From: CAWKEY01 sp963848675 | GTDB lineage: Bacteria > Pseudomonadota > Gammaproteobacteria > Methylococcales > Methylomonadaceae | NCBI GenBank assembly: GCA_963848675.1 | Contig: CAWKEY010000045.1 | Coordinates: 35,536 to 99,535, forward strand | DNA length: 64,000 bases | Direction of reading: 5' to 3' | In this document: one piece after another, positions 40,075-49,589 of the stretch | Numbering within the stretch: the first letter of the stretch is position 1 | Layout: each line of letters begins with the position of its first letter | Translations under genes and position numbers: made by a program | The notes under the pieces: model-generated | What the model was told of the DNA's origin: nothing | What the model saw: only the letters and a program-made list of their open reading frames with translations | Database searches by the model: none

Positions 40075-41793
40075 ATGGAACAAAACACTAAAACACTCGC
40101 GGATTACCTTGATCTTGTAAAACGGCGCAAGTATTACATTTTAGTCACTTGGCCGATAATCACCGTAATATCCGTAATCGTTGCGTTTAATCTGCCCAAA
40201 ACATATCGCTCGACGGCAACGCTGTTGATCGAGGCGCCAATTTCAACAAATCTTATTGAATCGACAATATCTCAATATGCAGATGTACAGATTCAATCGA
40301 TTTATCAAAAGGTTATGACGACCGATAATGTGCTTAAGATTATTGAATCAAATGGACTTTATAGCGATATTAAAAATGGCTTTACTCAGAATAAATTAGC
40401 GGATTTGTTCAAGAGTAGTGTTGAAGTAAATTTAGTCGCCTCCTCTTTAGCTCCAAGGACAACATCAGGAATGGCTGAGATCGCCTTTGATATTTCATTT
40501 ATTTATAGTGAAGCAGCCAAGGCAAAAGAGGTTGCTAGTCAACTGGCCAATCTATTTATTGAGCAAACTGATCGATCCCGAACCCAGCGCGCTGTCAAAG
40601 CGACTGATTTTCTCATGGAGGAATCGGACAAACTAAACCTGGAGCTTCAGGAAATTGACAGCAAGATTGCAAAATTTAAAGAGCAACATAATTTTATTTT
40701 GCCGGAGCAAGTACAAGGGAATCTGGCAGCGATAGACCGTACCGAGAACGAGCTGAGAGACACCACCAGTCAGATTCGCACCACGAAGGAAAGGATTGCT
40801 TTTTTAGCGGCGGGTTTGGCAAGAACGCAAGATGAACTTCCCAGCAGAGTCGATGACAATGCGCCCCAAAGTCGGGAAGACACTTTAAGAATCTTGCGGG
40901 CAAAATACCTTCGGTTTTCAAGCATATATTCCCCTTCACATCCGTCATTAGTTCGTCTTAAGCGTGAAATAAAGGCTTTGGATCCGTCCTTTGAGGGGCA
41001 GCCTGTCGAGGAAGATGTTTACAAACAGTTGGCAGAAGCCAAGAACGAACTTAAGTTGCTGGAAGAAACGTATGCAGGTAATCACCCGGATATAGCCAAG
41101 CGAAGAAAACAAATTGCTAGGCTGGAGGGCGAATTGAAAAATACGCAGAACCGTTTACAGTTCGATCAGGTGGAGACGGTGCAGACTACTAACCCGGCTT
41201 ACCTGGCTTTAGATGCGCAATATAAAAGCAGCCAATCAGAACTGCAGGCATTGATGCAAAAACAGGATTTTCTCCAAGCAAAACTTGAAAAAATGCAAGC
41301 TGTCCTCTTGCTGGCGCCACAGGTTGAAAGGGAATACACCGATTTGCTTAGAGAGCGAGATAGCACCGTAAAGAAATACACGCAGCTTAAAGAAAAATGG
41401 CTGGATGCAAAACTTGTTCAAACTCTGGAAGAGCAGCAGCAGGGGCAAAGTCTTACTATCATCGAGCAACCGGTCATTCCTGAGCAACCTGAAAAGGCAA
41501 TCAGAAGAAAGGTGGCCATTGGTGGGTTTTTTATGGGTCTCATCGCGGGCCTGGGACTTGCTTTTCTTGTCGAATTTCTGGATCCTGGAGTTAGAGGGTA
41601 CCGGGCAATCGCTGAAGTTACCGGTCTTATACCGCTGGTTGTAGTCCCCTACATCGAGTCTCCAGTCGAATTGGAGGAACGGCTTATTAAGCAGATGCAA
41701 ATGAGGAAAATTCTAATCTGGACCGGCGTGGTTTGCATTATCATTGCTATACTTGTAATGAGCATCTTTTTATTTCCTTTCGTGCAAACATGA
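40075..41793 (+). CDS. Wzz-type chain-length determinant protein
   Basis: 572 residues of the GNVR/Wzz class. Cytoplasmic start, first membrane helix near residue 24-42 (YILVTWPIITVISVIVAF), a long periplasmic coiled-coil region (residues ~190-440, with EQHNFILPEQ and many heptads), the PQVEREYTDLLRERD block and a final PxxP-like VIPEQPEKAIRRK before the C-terminal helices near residue 480 and 545. It lacks the kinase domain, which is on the next gene. It controls polymer length and bridges to the Wza-like exit. Intact. Start ATG 40075; 39,708-40,074 upstream is repeats. Confidence 0.9.
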   Translation: MEQNTKTLADYLDLVKRRKYYILVTWPIITVISVIVAFNLPKTYRSTATLLIEAPISTNLIESTISQYADVQIQSIYQKVMTTDNVLKIIESNGLYSDIKNGFTQNKLADLFKSSVEVNLVASSLAPRTTSGMAEIAFDISFIYSEAAKAKEVASQLANLFIEQTDRSRTQRAVKATDFLMEESDKLNLELQEIDSKIAKFKEQHNFILPEQVQGNLAAIDRTENELRDTTSQIRTTKERIAFLAAGLARTQDELPSRVDDNAPQSREDTLRILRAKYLRFSSIYSPSHPSLVRLKREIKALDPSFEGQPVEEDVYKQLAEAKNELKLLEETYAGNHPDIAKRRKQIARLEGELKNTQNRLQFDQVETVQTTNPAYLALDAQYKSSQSELQALMQKQDFLQAKLEKMQAVLLLAPQVEREYTDLLRERDSTVKKYTQLKEKWLDAKLVQTLEEQQQGQSLTIIEQPVIPEQPEKAIRRKVAIGGFFMGLIAGLGLAFLVEFLDPGVRGYRAIAEVTGLIPLVVVPYIESPVELEERLIKQMQMRKILIWTGVVCIIIAILVMSIFLFPFVQT

Positions 41794-41860
41794 TTCAAAT
41801 TCAGAAAAAGTTTGATTTACTGGTAATTGGAGCAGTGGTGTCCTGCTTGGAGAGCAGACA

Positions 41861-42628
41861 ATGATTAATAGTGCTGATGGGCATCCGCTCGAATCGATCC
41901 GATACACCGATACACAAACGGTCAGTATCGATCCAGCGGTACTGAGGAATAACCGAATAATCATGGGTCTATACAACGATCCACGAGCGGATATATTTCG
42001 CGTGCTCCGCACGAATGTCCTCAGGCAGCTTCGGGAGAATAACTGGAATAGCTTTGCCGTAACAAGCGCGACGCTAGGCGCAGGAAAAACGTTGATATCC
42101 GTGAATCTCGCGATTGCTATCGCGATGGAGGGAAATCAAAGTGTTCTCCTCGTTGATGCCGATCTTAGGCGTCCAAGTGTGGGTCAATACCTGGGCCTCC
42201 AATGGGAATTTGGGCTTGCTGATTGCCTGGAAAGGGATGTTTCTTTGGAAGATGCCTTAATCAATCCCGGCTTTGAGCGTCTGGTTGTATTGCCGGGGAA
42301 ATATTCCAGCAATAATGCTTCGGAATTGATTTCATCGCGAAAAATGGCCAGTCTGATACAAGATGTTAAATCGCGCTATAAAGACCGGATAATTATTTTC
42401 GATCTGCCTCCGCTTTTTGCAGCGGACGATGCGTTGTTGTTTATGCCATATCTTGATGCTGCTTTACTTGTTGTTGAGGATGGAAAGAATACTGCCGAGG
42501 AGCTGCAACATTCCATGAATATCTTGGAAGAGACTAACTTACTAGGTTTGGTTTTGAACAAGTCAAGGCAACCGATTCCAATCTATCATTACGGATATGG
42601 ATATGAAAACGAGATTGTTAGTAGTTGA
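41861..42628 (+). CDS. CpsD/CapB-type bacterial tyrosine kinase
   Basis: 255 residues, the separate ATPase partner of the Wzz-type protein. Walker A ATLGAGKTLISVNLAIA, Walker A' VLLVDADLRRPSVGQYLG and Walker B IIIFDLPPLFAADDA are all present. The final residues (YHYGYGYENEIVSS) contain four closely spaced tyrosines, the usual autophosphorylated cluster. Phosphorylation cycling drives polymer length control. It is 67 bases after the Wzz gene and on the same strand. A complete, plausible two-component Wzc in the split Gram-positive style. Confidence 0.9.
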   Translation: MINSADGHPLESIRYTDTQTVSIDPAVLRNNRIIMGLYNDPRADIFRVLRTNVLRQLRENNWNSFAVTSATLGAGKTLISVNLAIAIAMEGNQSVLLVDADLRRPSVGQYLGLQWEFGLADCLERDVSLEDALINPGFERLVVLPGKYSSNNASELISSRKMASLIQDVKSRYKDRIIIFDLPPLFAADDALLFMPYLDAALLVVEDGKNTAEELQHSMNILEETNLLGLVLNKSRQPIPIYHYGYGYENEIVSS

Positions 42629-42703
42629 TAGTTGTTTTTTTAACTACGGACAACATGATTGAGAATAGATGGGCTATAATTTTTGTTACTAATCAGCGCC
42701 ATT

Positions 42704-42768
42704 TGTCATTCCGAGCAGAGCGAGGAATCTTGAAGCCTTTGCTCATATGTCAACGCTTAAGATTTCTC
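42704..42768 (-). repeat. 66-base repeat, right member of an inverted pair
   Basis: tgtcattccgagcagagcg at the left, through gaggaatcttgaagcc, to gatttctc at the right. Reverse complement of 39899-39964. Confidence 0.75.
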
Positions 42769-42881
42769 CCGATGCTCCAAATAACGGCGCAATGAAGCAC
42801 CTTGCAATAACACTGGATAGTTACTAATTTTGTAACTATTCAGCAAAGTGCCAAGGCATAAACATCCAAGACTTGGTAAAC

Positions 42882-42948
42882 CAGGGAACGCCGAGCCCCA
42901 GCTCGGCAAGAAGAGTAAATTCGCCGAGCTGGGGCTCAGCGTTCCCTG
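42882..42948. repeat. Large near-perfect hairpin
   Basis: cagggaacgccgagcccc (42882-42899) with agctcggc pairs with 42923-42948, only one base out of register, and 15 bases form the loop. A strong hairpin right before the DUF354 gene, on the order of the REP elements elsewhere in the window. It may end the kinase transcript. Confidence 0.8.
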
Positions 42949-43010
42949 ACACTGCTGTAATAGTGAACCGTGATTAGACAATAGTTACCTAATTTTTTAT
43001 ATTTCCCTTA

Positions 43011-44075
43011 ATGTACCCGATGAAAATTTGGATTGATCTCGACAATACGCCCCATGTGCCTTTTTTCAAACCTATAATACGGGAATTAGAAAACAGGGGT
43101 TACACTGTTGTATTGACTGCTCGCGACGCTTTCCAAGTTTGCGAATTAGCCACGCTTTACGGTTTGGTCTATAAAAAGGTAGGTAAGCACTACGGCAAGA
43201 ATCCTCTTTTTAAAGTGCTGGGTCTTTGCTGGCGCAGTTTACAATTCCTGCCATTTGTCATACGTGAAAAGCCAGTTTTGGGCCTGTCGCATGGCTCTCG
43301 AGCCCAGATTTTTTTATGCAACTTGCTTCGTATTCCGACCGTAATGATTATGGACTATGAGCACGCGCAAACTCCATTACTGTTACAGCCTCGATGGGAA
43401 ATAATTCCTTCGGCGCTTTCTAATGAAAAGCTGCAGTGCAAAACGAAAGAGAGAATTCTATGCTACGAGGGCATCAAGGAAGATGTTTATGCGCCCGAGT
43501 TCAAGCTTGATGCAAGCATAGTTAGCGAACTTAATCTTGGCGATGATGACATTGTAGTGACTGTTCGGCCTCCGGCAAACGAAGCGCATTATCACAATCC
43601 AGAAAGTGATGCCCTTTTTGTTTCTTTCATGACGAAAGTTTGCGCTACTCCGGGAATCAAGGTTGTTCTCCTGCCGCGCAATAAACTTCAGGAAACGCAA
43701 ATAAGACAGAGCTGGCCGCAGTGGTTTAAAGACTCTAATGTGATTATACCAAAGCAGGCAGTGAACGGTCTCAATCTGCTTTGGCATTCCGATCTAGTAG
43801 TAAGCGGTGGGGGAACAATGAATCGCGAGGCAGCGGCGTTGGGCGTTCCAGTTTACAGCATCTTTCGAGGCAAAAGTGGTGCGGTCGATCGCCAACTGCA
43901 AAATGAAGGAAGACTAGTGCTGATCGAAAATATTGATGATGTTAACAACAAAATTCTGCTTCAGCACCGTAAGAAAGAGGCTATCCAGACTGGTTTAAAT
44001 CCTCAAAAAGCCCTCAACATGATCATTGATCATGTTGAGGGGATAATGATGAAAGAATATCCCTCTAAAATTTAA
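43011..44075 (+). CDS. DUF354 domain-containing protein
   Basis: 354 residues, starting ATG 43011, or ATG 43020 (MKIWIDLDNTPHVPFFKP). The N-terminus, the HGSRAQIFLCNLLRIPTV block and the C-terminal SDLVVSGGGTMNREAAALGVPVYS identify the DUF354 family, which has a GT-B-like two-domain fold related to UDP-GlcNAc 2-epimerases and glycosyltransferases. Such genes are common in archaeal and bacterial polysaccharide loci. The function is not established. The gene is intact and is followed 28 bases later by a UDP-GlcNAc 2-epimerase family gene. Confidence 0.85.
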   Translation: MYPMKIWIDLDNTPHVPFFKPIIRELENRGYTVVLTARDAFQVCELATLYGLVYKKVGKHYGKNPLFKVLGLCWRSLQFLPFVIREKPVLGLSHGSRAQIFLCNLLRIPTVMIMDYEHAQTPLLLQPRWEIIPSALSNEKLQCKTKERILCYEGIKEDVYAPEFKLDASIVSELNLGDDDIVVTVRPPANEAHYHNPESDALFVSFMTKVCATPGIKVVLLPRNKLQETQIRQSWPQWFKDSNVIIPKQAVNGLNLLWHSDLVVSGGGTMNREAAALGVPVYSIFRGKSGAVDRQLQNEGRLVLIENIDDVNNKILLQHRKKEAIQTGLNPQKALNMIIDHVEGIMMKEYPSKI

Positions 44076-44103
44076 TATCAAATATTTCAAGCCAGAAGGA
44101 ATC

Positions 44104-45222
44104 ATGAGCAAAAAACTAAAACTTCTTATCATTGCGGGAGCTCGACCAAACTTTATGAAAGTGGCTCCTATCATTCAGCAAATACAGAAAGTATTCTGCG
44201 GATGAGGCATAACCACGGAACGCAGTTGGAGTATCGATTGATCCATACCGGTCAGCATTACGATGAAAAAATGTCACACATTTTTTTTGACTGAACTTGA
44301 TATTCCCGCGCCGGACATCAATCTGGTGTCGGCTCTGGATCTCATGCAGTGCAGACCGCCAACGTGATGATTAAATTTGAGCCCATTTGCGAACAGGAGA
44401 AACCAGACTGGGTGGTGGTAGTTGGAGATGTCAATTCGACTATGGCTTGTACCTTAGTGTGCTCGAAACTTGGGAATCAAGGTAGCACATGTGGAGGCTG
44501 GTTTACGTAGCTTTGATCGTGGCATGCCCGAGGAGGTGAACCGGATCGTCACGGATGCATTGGCGGATCTGTTGCTAACACCATCGGCCGATGCTAATGA
44601 AAATTTAAAACGAGAAGGGGTTCCAGATTTAAAGATAAAGCTTGTCGGGAATGTGATGATTGATTCGCTGGTGGCAAATCTTGAAAAAGCTCGAGTAAGT
44701 CCAATTCTAAATCAGTTTGGGTTAGAAAAGAAGGGATTTGTCTACGTGACTCTTCACCGACCTTCAAACGTGGATAATCAGACCAGCTTGTCTTTAGTCA
44801 TGAGAGTGTTAAGAGGCATTGCTAAAGACATGCCTGTGGTTTTTCCAATGCACCCACGGACGCGCAAAATGTGTGAGCAGTTCAACATTCCATTGGATGA
44901 GTGCAAAGGACTCCGGATTGTGGAACCGCTCGGCTATCACGATTCACTCTGTCTCACGGAGGCTGCGAGATTTATTCTCACAGATTCTGGCGGACTCCAG
45001 GAGGAGAGTACCTACTTCAAAACTCCCTGCCTGACATTGCGTCCGAACACAGAGCGTCCGGTCACGATCACAATGGGCAGCAACAAGCTTACCAATTTGG
45101 ACCGAATGTCCGCCGACGTCGACGAAGTGCTCGGTCGCAGCACGGAGATTGGCCAGATACCACCACTCTGGGATGGACGGACTTCGGAGCGAATTGTGAA
45201 ATCCATCATCGACGCCAGCTAA
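44104..45222 (+). CDS. UDP-GlcNAc 2-epimerase family (WecB/WbpI), 5' frameshifts
   Basis: About 372 residues, total length a multiple of three. Start ATG 44104 with AGAAGGA upstream. KKLKLLIIAGARPNFMKVAPI matches the family start, but between 44,190 and 44,470 several single-base changes break the frame: HTGQHYDEKMS, FFTELDIPAPDINL, GSHAVQTANVMIKFEP and WVVVVGDVNSTMAC each appear in shifted frames. From 44,470 it is continuous: HVEAGLRSFDRGMPEEVNR, HRPSNVD, ILTDSGGLQEEST and TERPVT. The family converts UDP-GlcNAc or UDP-GlcNAc(3NAc)A to the manno form. With WbpB/D/E-like genes upstream, a WbpI role is plausible. Confidence 0.8.
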
Positions 45223-45256
45223 GCTATCTTTTGTTGACAGGAACCTCTAAGTTTTC

Positions 45257-46358
45257 ATGTTAAAAGCAATTTTTACCCTCGATTATGAAATTCACGGAAA
45301 TGGCACCGGCAGTCCATATACTTTGATGGTCGAACCAACCGATCGCCTGTTGCGACAGTTTGATAAGTATGGCGCTAAATTAACCGTCATGGCTGATATC
45401 GGGGAAATATTGAAATTTAAGCAATTTGCCGAAGAAAAGGGGTCTGATGACTACAGCTACGAAGCAATTGTTCGGCAACTTCGAGATGCCATTCGAGGTG
45501 GGCACGATGTTCAGCTACATATTCACTCTTCTTATTTCAACGCTCATCATGGAACGTGGTCAGTGGGTGCAAGACTGGTCAGAGTATGATTTTGCGAGAT
45601 TGAGCTGTGATCGGATGAATGAAATGGTCAGGAAAGGTAAAGAATTTTTGGAAACACTGCTTCACCCCGTCGACCCGAATTACCACTGCAAAGTATTTCG
45701 TGCAGCAAACTGGTCGGTTTGTCCATCGCACAACGTCATTAAAGCCCTTGTTGAACAATGGAATGAAATCGATACCTCAGTGTTTAAGTATGGGCGTCGA
45801 GAAGGTCGAGTAAATTTCGATTATACGTCAGCGTTCCATCAATTAGCGCCGTGGCAGGTGATGAGAATGACATTTGTAAACAAAACGAGAATGGTAAACT
45901 TTGGGAGTTTCCGATTTATACCGAAAAAAGATGGATTGGCGCTTTTTTAACTCTTCAACGAATTTATCGAGCTTATTTGAGTAGAATTCACAAATTCGGG
46001 GATAGTTCCGACAATATTCAGCAACGTCCGACTATAGCTCCCCGGCGAAAAAGTTATTCAGACGTTGATGGAATCGGTTGACGTTAATGCATGCATGGAA
46101 AGCCGATTTCAATCAGTGTAGCGGACACCAATTGATTAACGCCTTAGAGCGCGCTATGCAAGAATATTCTCGGGACAAGGATTGATTTCGCCTTTTGTTC
46201 TTATAGGCCATTCCAAGCTTTATTCTCGTTTTAATGAGTGGAGTTTAAGTCCTTTTTCGCACATATCGAAAGACATCCGGAGCGGTTTAGGTTTGGGAAA
46301 TTCAGCGATTTTCCTTTGGCCAGAAGGTTTAAAACTTGGTGGCAGTCATGAGCTATGA
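45257..46358 (+). CDS. Polysaccharide-deacetylase-like protein, several frameshifts
   Basis: About 367 residues spread over three or more frames. MLKAIFTLDYEIHGNG at the start and GHDVQLHIHSSYFNAHH about 90 residues on are in the first frame; this resembles the metal-site His pattern of carbohydrate-deacetylase-fold enzymes (D-x-E, H-x-H). CKVFRAANWSVCPSHN is in the second. A third carries NGKLWEFPIYTEKRWIGAF, and later ALERAMQEYSRDK and the ending GLKLGGSHEL at stop 46358. No single frame would give the whole protein. The role is unproven, but removing N-acetyl groups from the EPS sugar would suit the locus. Confidence 0.55.
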
Positions 46359-46427
46359 ATTGCGGGGGCATTTTACGTTGATTATAAGTTCGAGAGCAAC
46401 GTTGACCATAACAAGTTTGGGGTATTC

Positions 46428-47382
46428 ATGGAAACACAATTGCTAGTTTCTGTCGTTATAGTGAGCTGGAACGCCCAGAATTATTTGGAGGAATGCTTAA
46501 ATTCGCTTAACGAGGAAGTTTGTAAATTTCCGATGGAAATTATTGTTGTGGACAATGCATCGACCGATGGCTCGCCAGACATGGTGCTAGATAAAGTTTC
46601 CTCACGTTAAGTTAATCAGCAATACAGAGAACTTAGGGTTTGCGAAGGCAAACAATATCGGCATACGGGAATCTTCTGGAAATTATATAGCCCTTGTTAA
46701 TTCGGATGTGCATGTTTTAAGCAATTGCATTACCCTCCTGGTTAAACACTGTGCATTAAACCCTGAGATCGGCATGGCAGGACCTTTCATAATCGGCGGT
46801 GATGGGAAACAGCAACGTTCTTGCCGAGGATTTCCTGGTTGTGGAACATGTTTTGCCGGGCATTTGCGTTAGATGTCGTCTATCCCAAAAATAAATGATT
46901 TGGCGGTTATTTTTTGACGTTTTGGAATCATAACACTTGTTGACGTAGATATCCTAAGCGGATGTTTTTGGTTAGTCCGAAGAAGGCGTTGGATGATGTC
47001 GGATTACTTGATGAATCCTTTTTTATTTATGGTGAAGACATGGATTGGTGTAAGCGTTTTAAGCGGCTGGCCCATCATGTTTTTTCCTGACGCGAAAGCT
47101 ATTCATTATGGAGGGGCTAGTTCGGCAAATGCACCCATCCGTTTTTTTATCGAGAAACAGCGAGCGGATTTTTACTATTGGAAAAAACATCATTCTCCCC
47201 TAGCGTTCAAGGCGTATTTTACAATTGTCGGTTTACACCATGCCCTAAGAATTATCGGCTATATCGTCGCGATGACTGTAGGTAAGGAAAAACGTGAGAT
47301 TTGTTTATACAAAATTCGAAGGGGATTTGAATGTCTTAAATGGATGTTTAGCGGACGCAACCAAATACCGGAAACGAATTGA
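46428..47382 (+). CDS. Glycosyltransferase family 2, several frameshifts
   Basis: About 317 residues. First frame: LLVSVVIVSWNAQNYLEECL and IIVVDNASTDGSPDMV, a classic GT2 (rhamnosyl/GlcNAc-type) start. After 46,600 the frame shifts: LISNTENLGFAKANNIGIRE, ALVNSDVHVL (the DxD-like site) and LVKHCALNPEIGMAG appear in other frames. Near 46,970-47,060 GLLDESFFIYGEDMDWCKR appears, and the final block from 46,993 (FPDAKAIHYGGASSANAP) reads to the stop at 47382. At least four indels. If these are real, the gene is dead; if they are sequence errors, it is an ordinary GT2. Confidence 0.7.
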
Positions 47383-47429
47383 TCCTATCACAATAGCGAC
47401 TTATTAACTCTATAAACGTTTAAAGAGAT

Positions 47430-48332
47430 ATGCCAAGCAAATTTGTTCTGCTCACAGCTGCAAAAAACGAGGAAAAGTACATAGGCGAAGCGATTCGGTC
47501 AGTGTTACGGCAAAATGTGCATCCGGTTTTATGGTGTATCATGGACGACGGCTCAACGGATCAAACCGCACAGATTGTACAAAGTTACGCCGAGAAATAT
47601 CCATTTATACAGCTTCATATATCACGTAAAGGCGGTGTTCGTAGTTTTGGCGCCCAATATAGAGCGATAAACGCCGCCTATGAGCTAGTGCGACAACTCG
47701 ATTTCGATTATGTGGCAATGCACGATGCCGATATCGTTCCAGAACAAGACGATTACTATGAATCCATCATTCTTCACCTCGACGCTGATCCAGGTTTAGG
47801 GATTGCCGGAGGCTATATCTTCGAGCGCACGAAGGAGGGAGTTTGGGCGTCTCGCAAAGCGAACTCGCCTGAAGCCGTTGCCGGCGGTATTCAGATGTTA
47901 CGGCGCGCGTGTTTCGAACAGATCGGCGGGTATACTCCGTTACAGTACGGAGGAGAAGATTGGCTGGCACAATTGGATGCAAAGATAGCCGGTTGGCAAG
48001 TCAAAGCTTTTCCTGAGCTTGCCGTATACCACTACCGACCTACTTCTAGCGCAGACGGGAGATGGCGAGGATTGTTCCGGCTCGGTATGATGGACGCTTC
48101 ATTTGGTTCCCATCCTGTTTTCGAAATCTTTAAATGCGCGCGGCGCATTCTTGAGAATCCGTTAATCTTGTGTAGCTTTATTCGATTCGCCGGTTATCTT
48201 TGGTGGAACCTGACGAAACGATCATCATTGATACTACCGGAAAAAGTGTCCTATCTTAGAAAAGAACAATTAACTAAATTATCAAATTGGAAAAGCAACG
48301 CTTTTGATAAAGCGATAGCGCGCTTACGTTAG
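47430..48332 (+). CDS. Glycosyltransferase family 2
   Basis: 300 residues, intact. GT-A nucleotide-binding start SKFVLLTAAKNEEKYIGEAI, CIMDDGSTDQTAQIV, and the metal-binding DAD in YVAMHDADIVPEQDDY. YGGEDWLAQLDAKIAGW is the acceptor-side ED block. A C-terminal amphipathic segment (ILCSFIRFAGYLWWNLTK) may touch the membrane. It should add one sugar to the lipid-linked repeat unit. The sugar is not predictable. Confidence 0.88.
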   Translation: MPSKFVLLTAAKNEEKYIGEAIRSVLRQNVHPVLWCIMDDGSTDQTAQIVQSYAEKYPFIQLHISRKGGVRSFGAQYRAINAAYELVRQLDFDYVAMHDADIVPEQDDYYESIILHLDADPGLGIAGGYIFERTKEGVWASRKANSPEAVAGGIQMLRRACFEQIGGYTPLQYGGEDWLAQLDAKIAGWQVKAFPELAVYHYRPTSSADGRWRGLFRLGMMDASFGSHPVFEIFKCARRILENPLILCSFIRFAGYLWWNLTKRSSLILPEKVSYLRKEQLTKLSNWKSNAFDKAIARLR

Positions 48333-48453
48333 CGTTTATAAACTATACCGGCTAATGTTTTACAAAAAAGGTTGTTATTGGTGTACTTATGATGTTTATA
48401 AGTATCTTTTCTAACCCGGTTTTTCTAAAGTCATTAAACAAATAGAGATCGCT

Positions 48454-49500
48454 ATGACAATTAACGTATTGGTCACTGGTGGTGCCGGTTATATTGGCAG
48501 CCACGCTTGCGTGGAATTATTGCAGGCAGGATTTAATGTTGTGGCTGTTGATAATTTAGAGAATAGCAAGATCGAAGCGTTAAATCGCGTGAAGGACATT
48601 ACGGGTAAACTGCTAACTTTTTATAAAGCCGACATTCGCGACAAAACCGCATTGACCGAAATATTCGATAAAGAGTCTATCTCGGTCGTCATGCATTTTG
48701 CCGGGTTAAAAGCAGTAGGGGAATCTTGCGAACAACCGTTGAAATATTACGATAATAATGTTTACGGGACCCTAGTTTTGCTCGAGGCAATGGGGGCGGC
48801 TAACGTAAAGAAACTAATATTCAGCTCGTCTGCGACTGTTTACGGCGCTTCTGAAAATGCCCAATACTCTGAGGATTTCCCCTTGGGAGCCATCAATCCC
48901 TATGGCCGATCGAAAGCGATGATCGAGAATATCTTAAGGGATTTGTCAGAGTCAGATAACAATTCTCAAGCCGGTGCTCCCTGGAAAATCGTTCTTCTGC
49001 GCTATTTCAATCCGATAGGCGCACATGAAAGTGGTATGATTGGCGAAGATCCAAATGGAATTCCCAATAATCTCGTTCCTTATGTATCCCAAGTTGCGAT
49101 TGGAAAACTGCATCAATTATCGGTTTTTGGTAATGATTATCCTACCCGCGATGGAACGGGCATTCGGGATTACATTCACGTTGTTGATCTTGTAAAAGGC
49201 CACATTAAAGCTATCACAGCCTTAGAACACGAAAAGTTTAAGTATGGCGGGTGTAAGGCCTATAATTTAGGTACGGGAAGCGGGTACAGCGTCCTAGAAA
49301 TTATAGAAACGTTTGGCAGAATAACTGGACGACAAATTAATTATAAAATAGCCCCGAGAAGAACAGGTGATATAGCTGAGTGTTTTGCAAATTCTGATTT
49401 GGCTTTAAAAGAGCTGAACTGGAAAGCTGGAAAAAATCTAGATGATATGGTGGCCGATGCATGGAATTGGCAGATTAAAAATCCGCAAGGTTATGATTAG
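48454..49500 (+). CDS. galE: UDP-glucose 4-epimerase
   Basis: 348 residues, intact. NAD motif VLVTGGAGYIGSHACVELL, DNLENSK, FAGLKAVGESCEQPLKYYDNN (shortened), catalytic NPYGRSKAMIE, and RYFNPIGAHESGMIGEDPNG are all diagnostic for GalE. It interconverts UDP-Glc and UDP-Gal (and possibly UDP-GlcNAc/GalNAc), supplying galactose-type donors to the glycosyltransferases on either side. Confidence 0.95.
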   Translation: MTINVLVTGGAGYIGSHACVELLQAGFNVVAVDNLENSKIEALNRVKDITGKLLTFYKADIRDKTALTEIFDKESISVVMHFAGLKAVGESCEQPLKYYDNNVYGTLVLLEAMGAANVKKLIFSSSATVYGASENAQYSEDFPLGAINPYGRSKAMIENILRDLSESDNNSQAGAPWKIVLLRYFNPIGAHESGMIGEDPNGIPNNLVPYVSQVAIGKLHQLSVFGNDYPTRDGTGIRDYIHVVDLVKGHIKAITALEHEKFKYGGCKAYNLGTGSGYSVLEIIETFGRITGRQINYKIAPRRTGDIAECFANSDLALKELNWKAGKNLDDMVADAWNWQIKNPQGYD

Positions 49501-49589
49501 TCTATTTTTATATGGGTATCTCAAATAAAGTAAGATTTGTTTATTTGCGGTATAAGAAGGTAGTGATTTTAAATTAAAGGATCGTATTT

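Noticed and set aside
39721..42948. CRISPR array from the repeated CGGGTTA and TGTCATTCC motifs
   Set aside because: Copies are few, unevenly spaced and partly inverted; no unique spacers and no cas genes.
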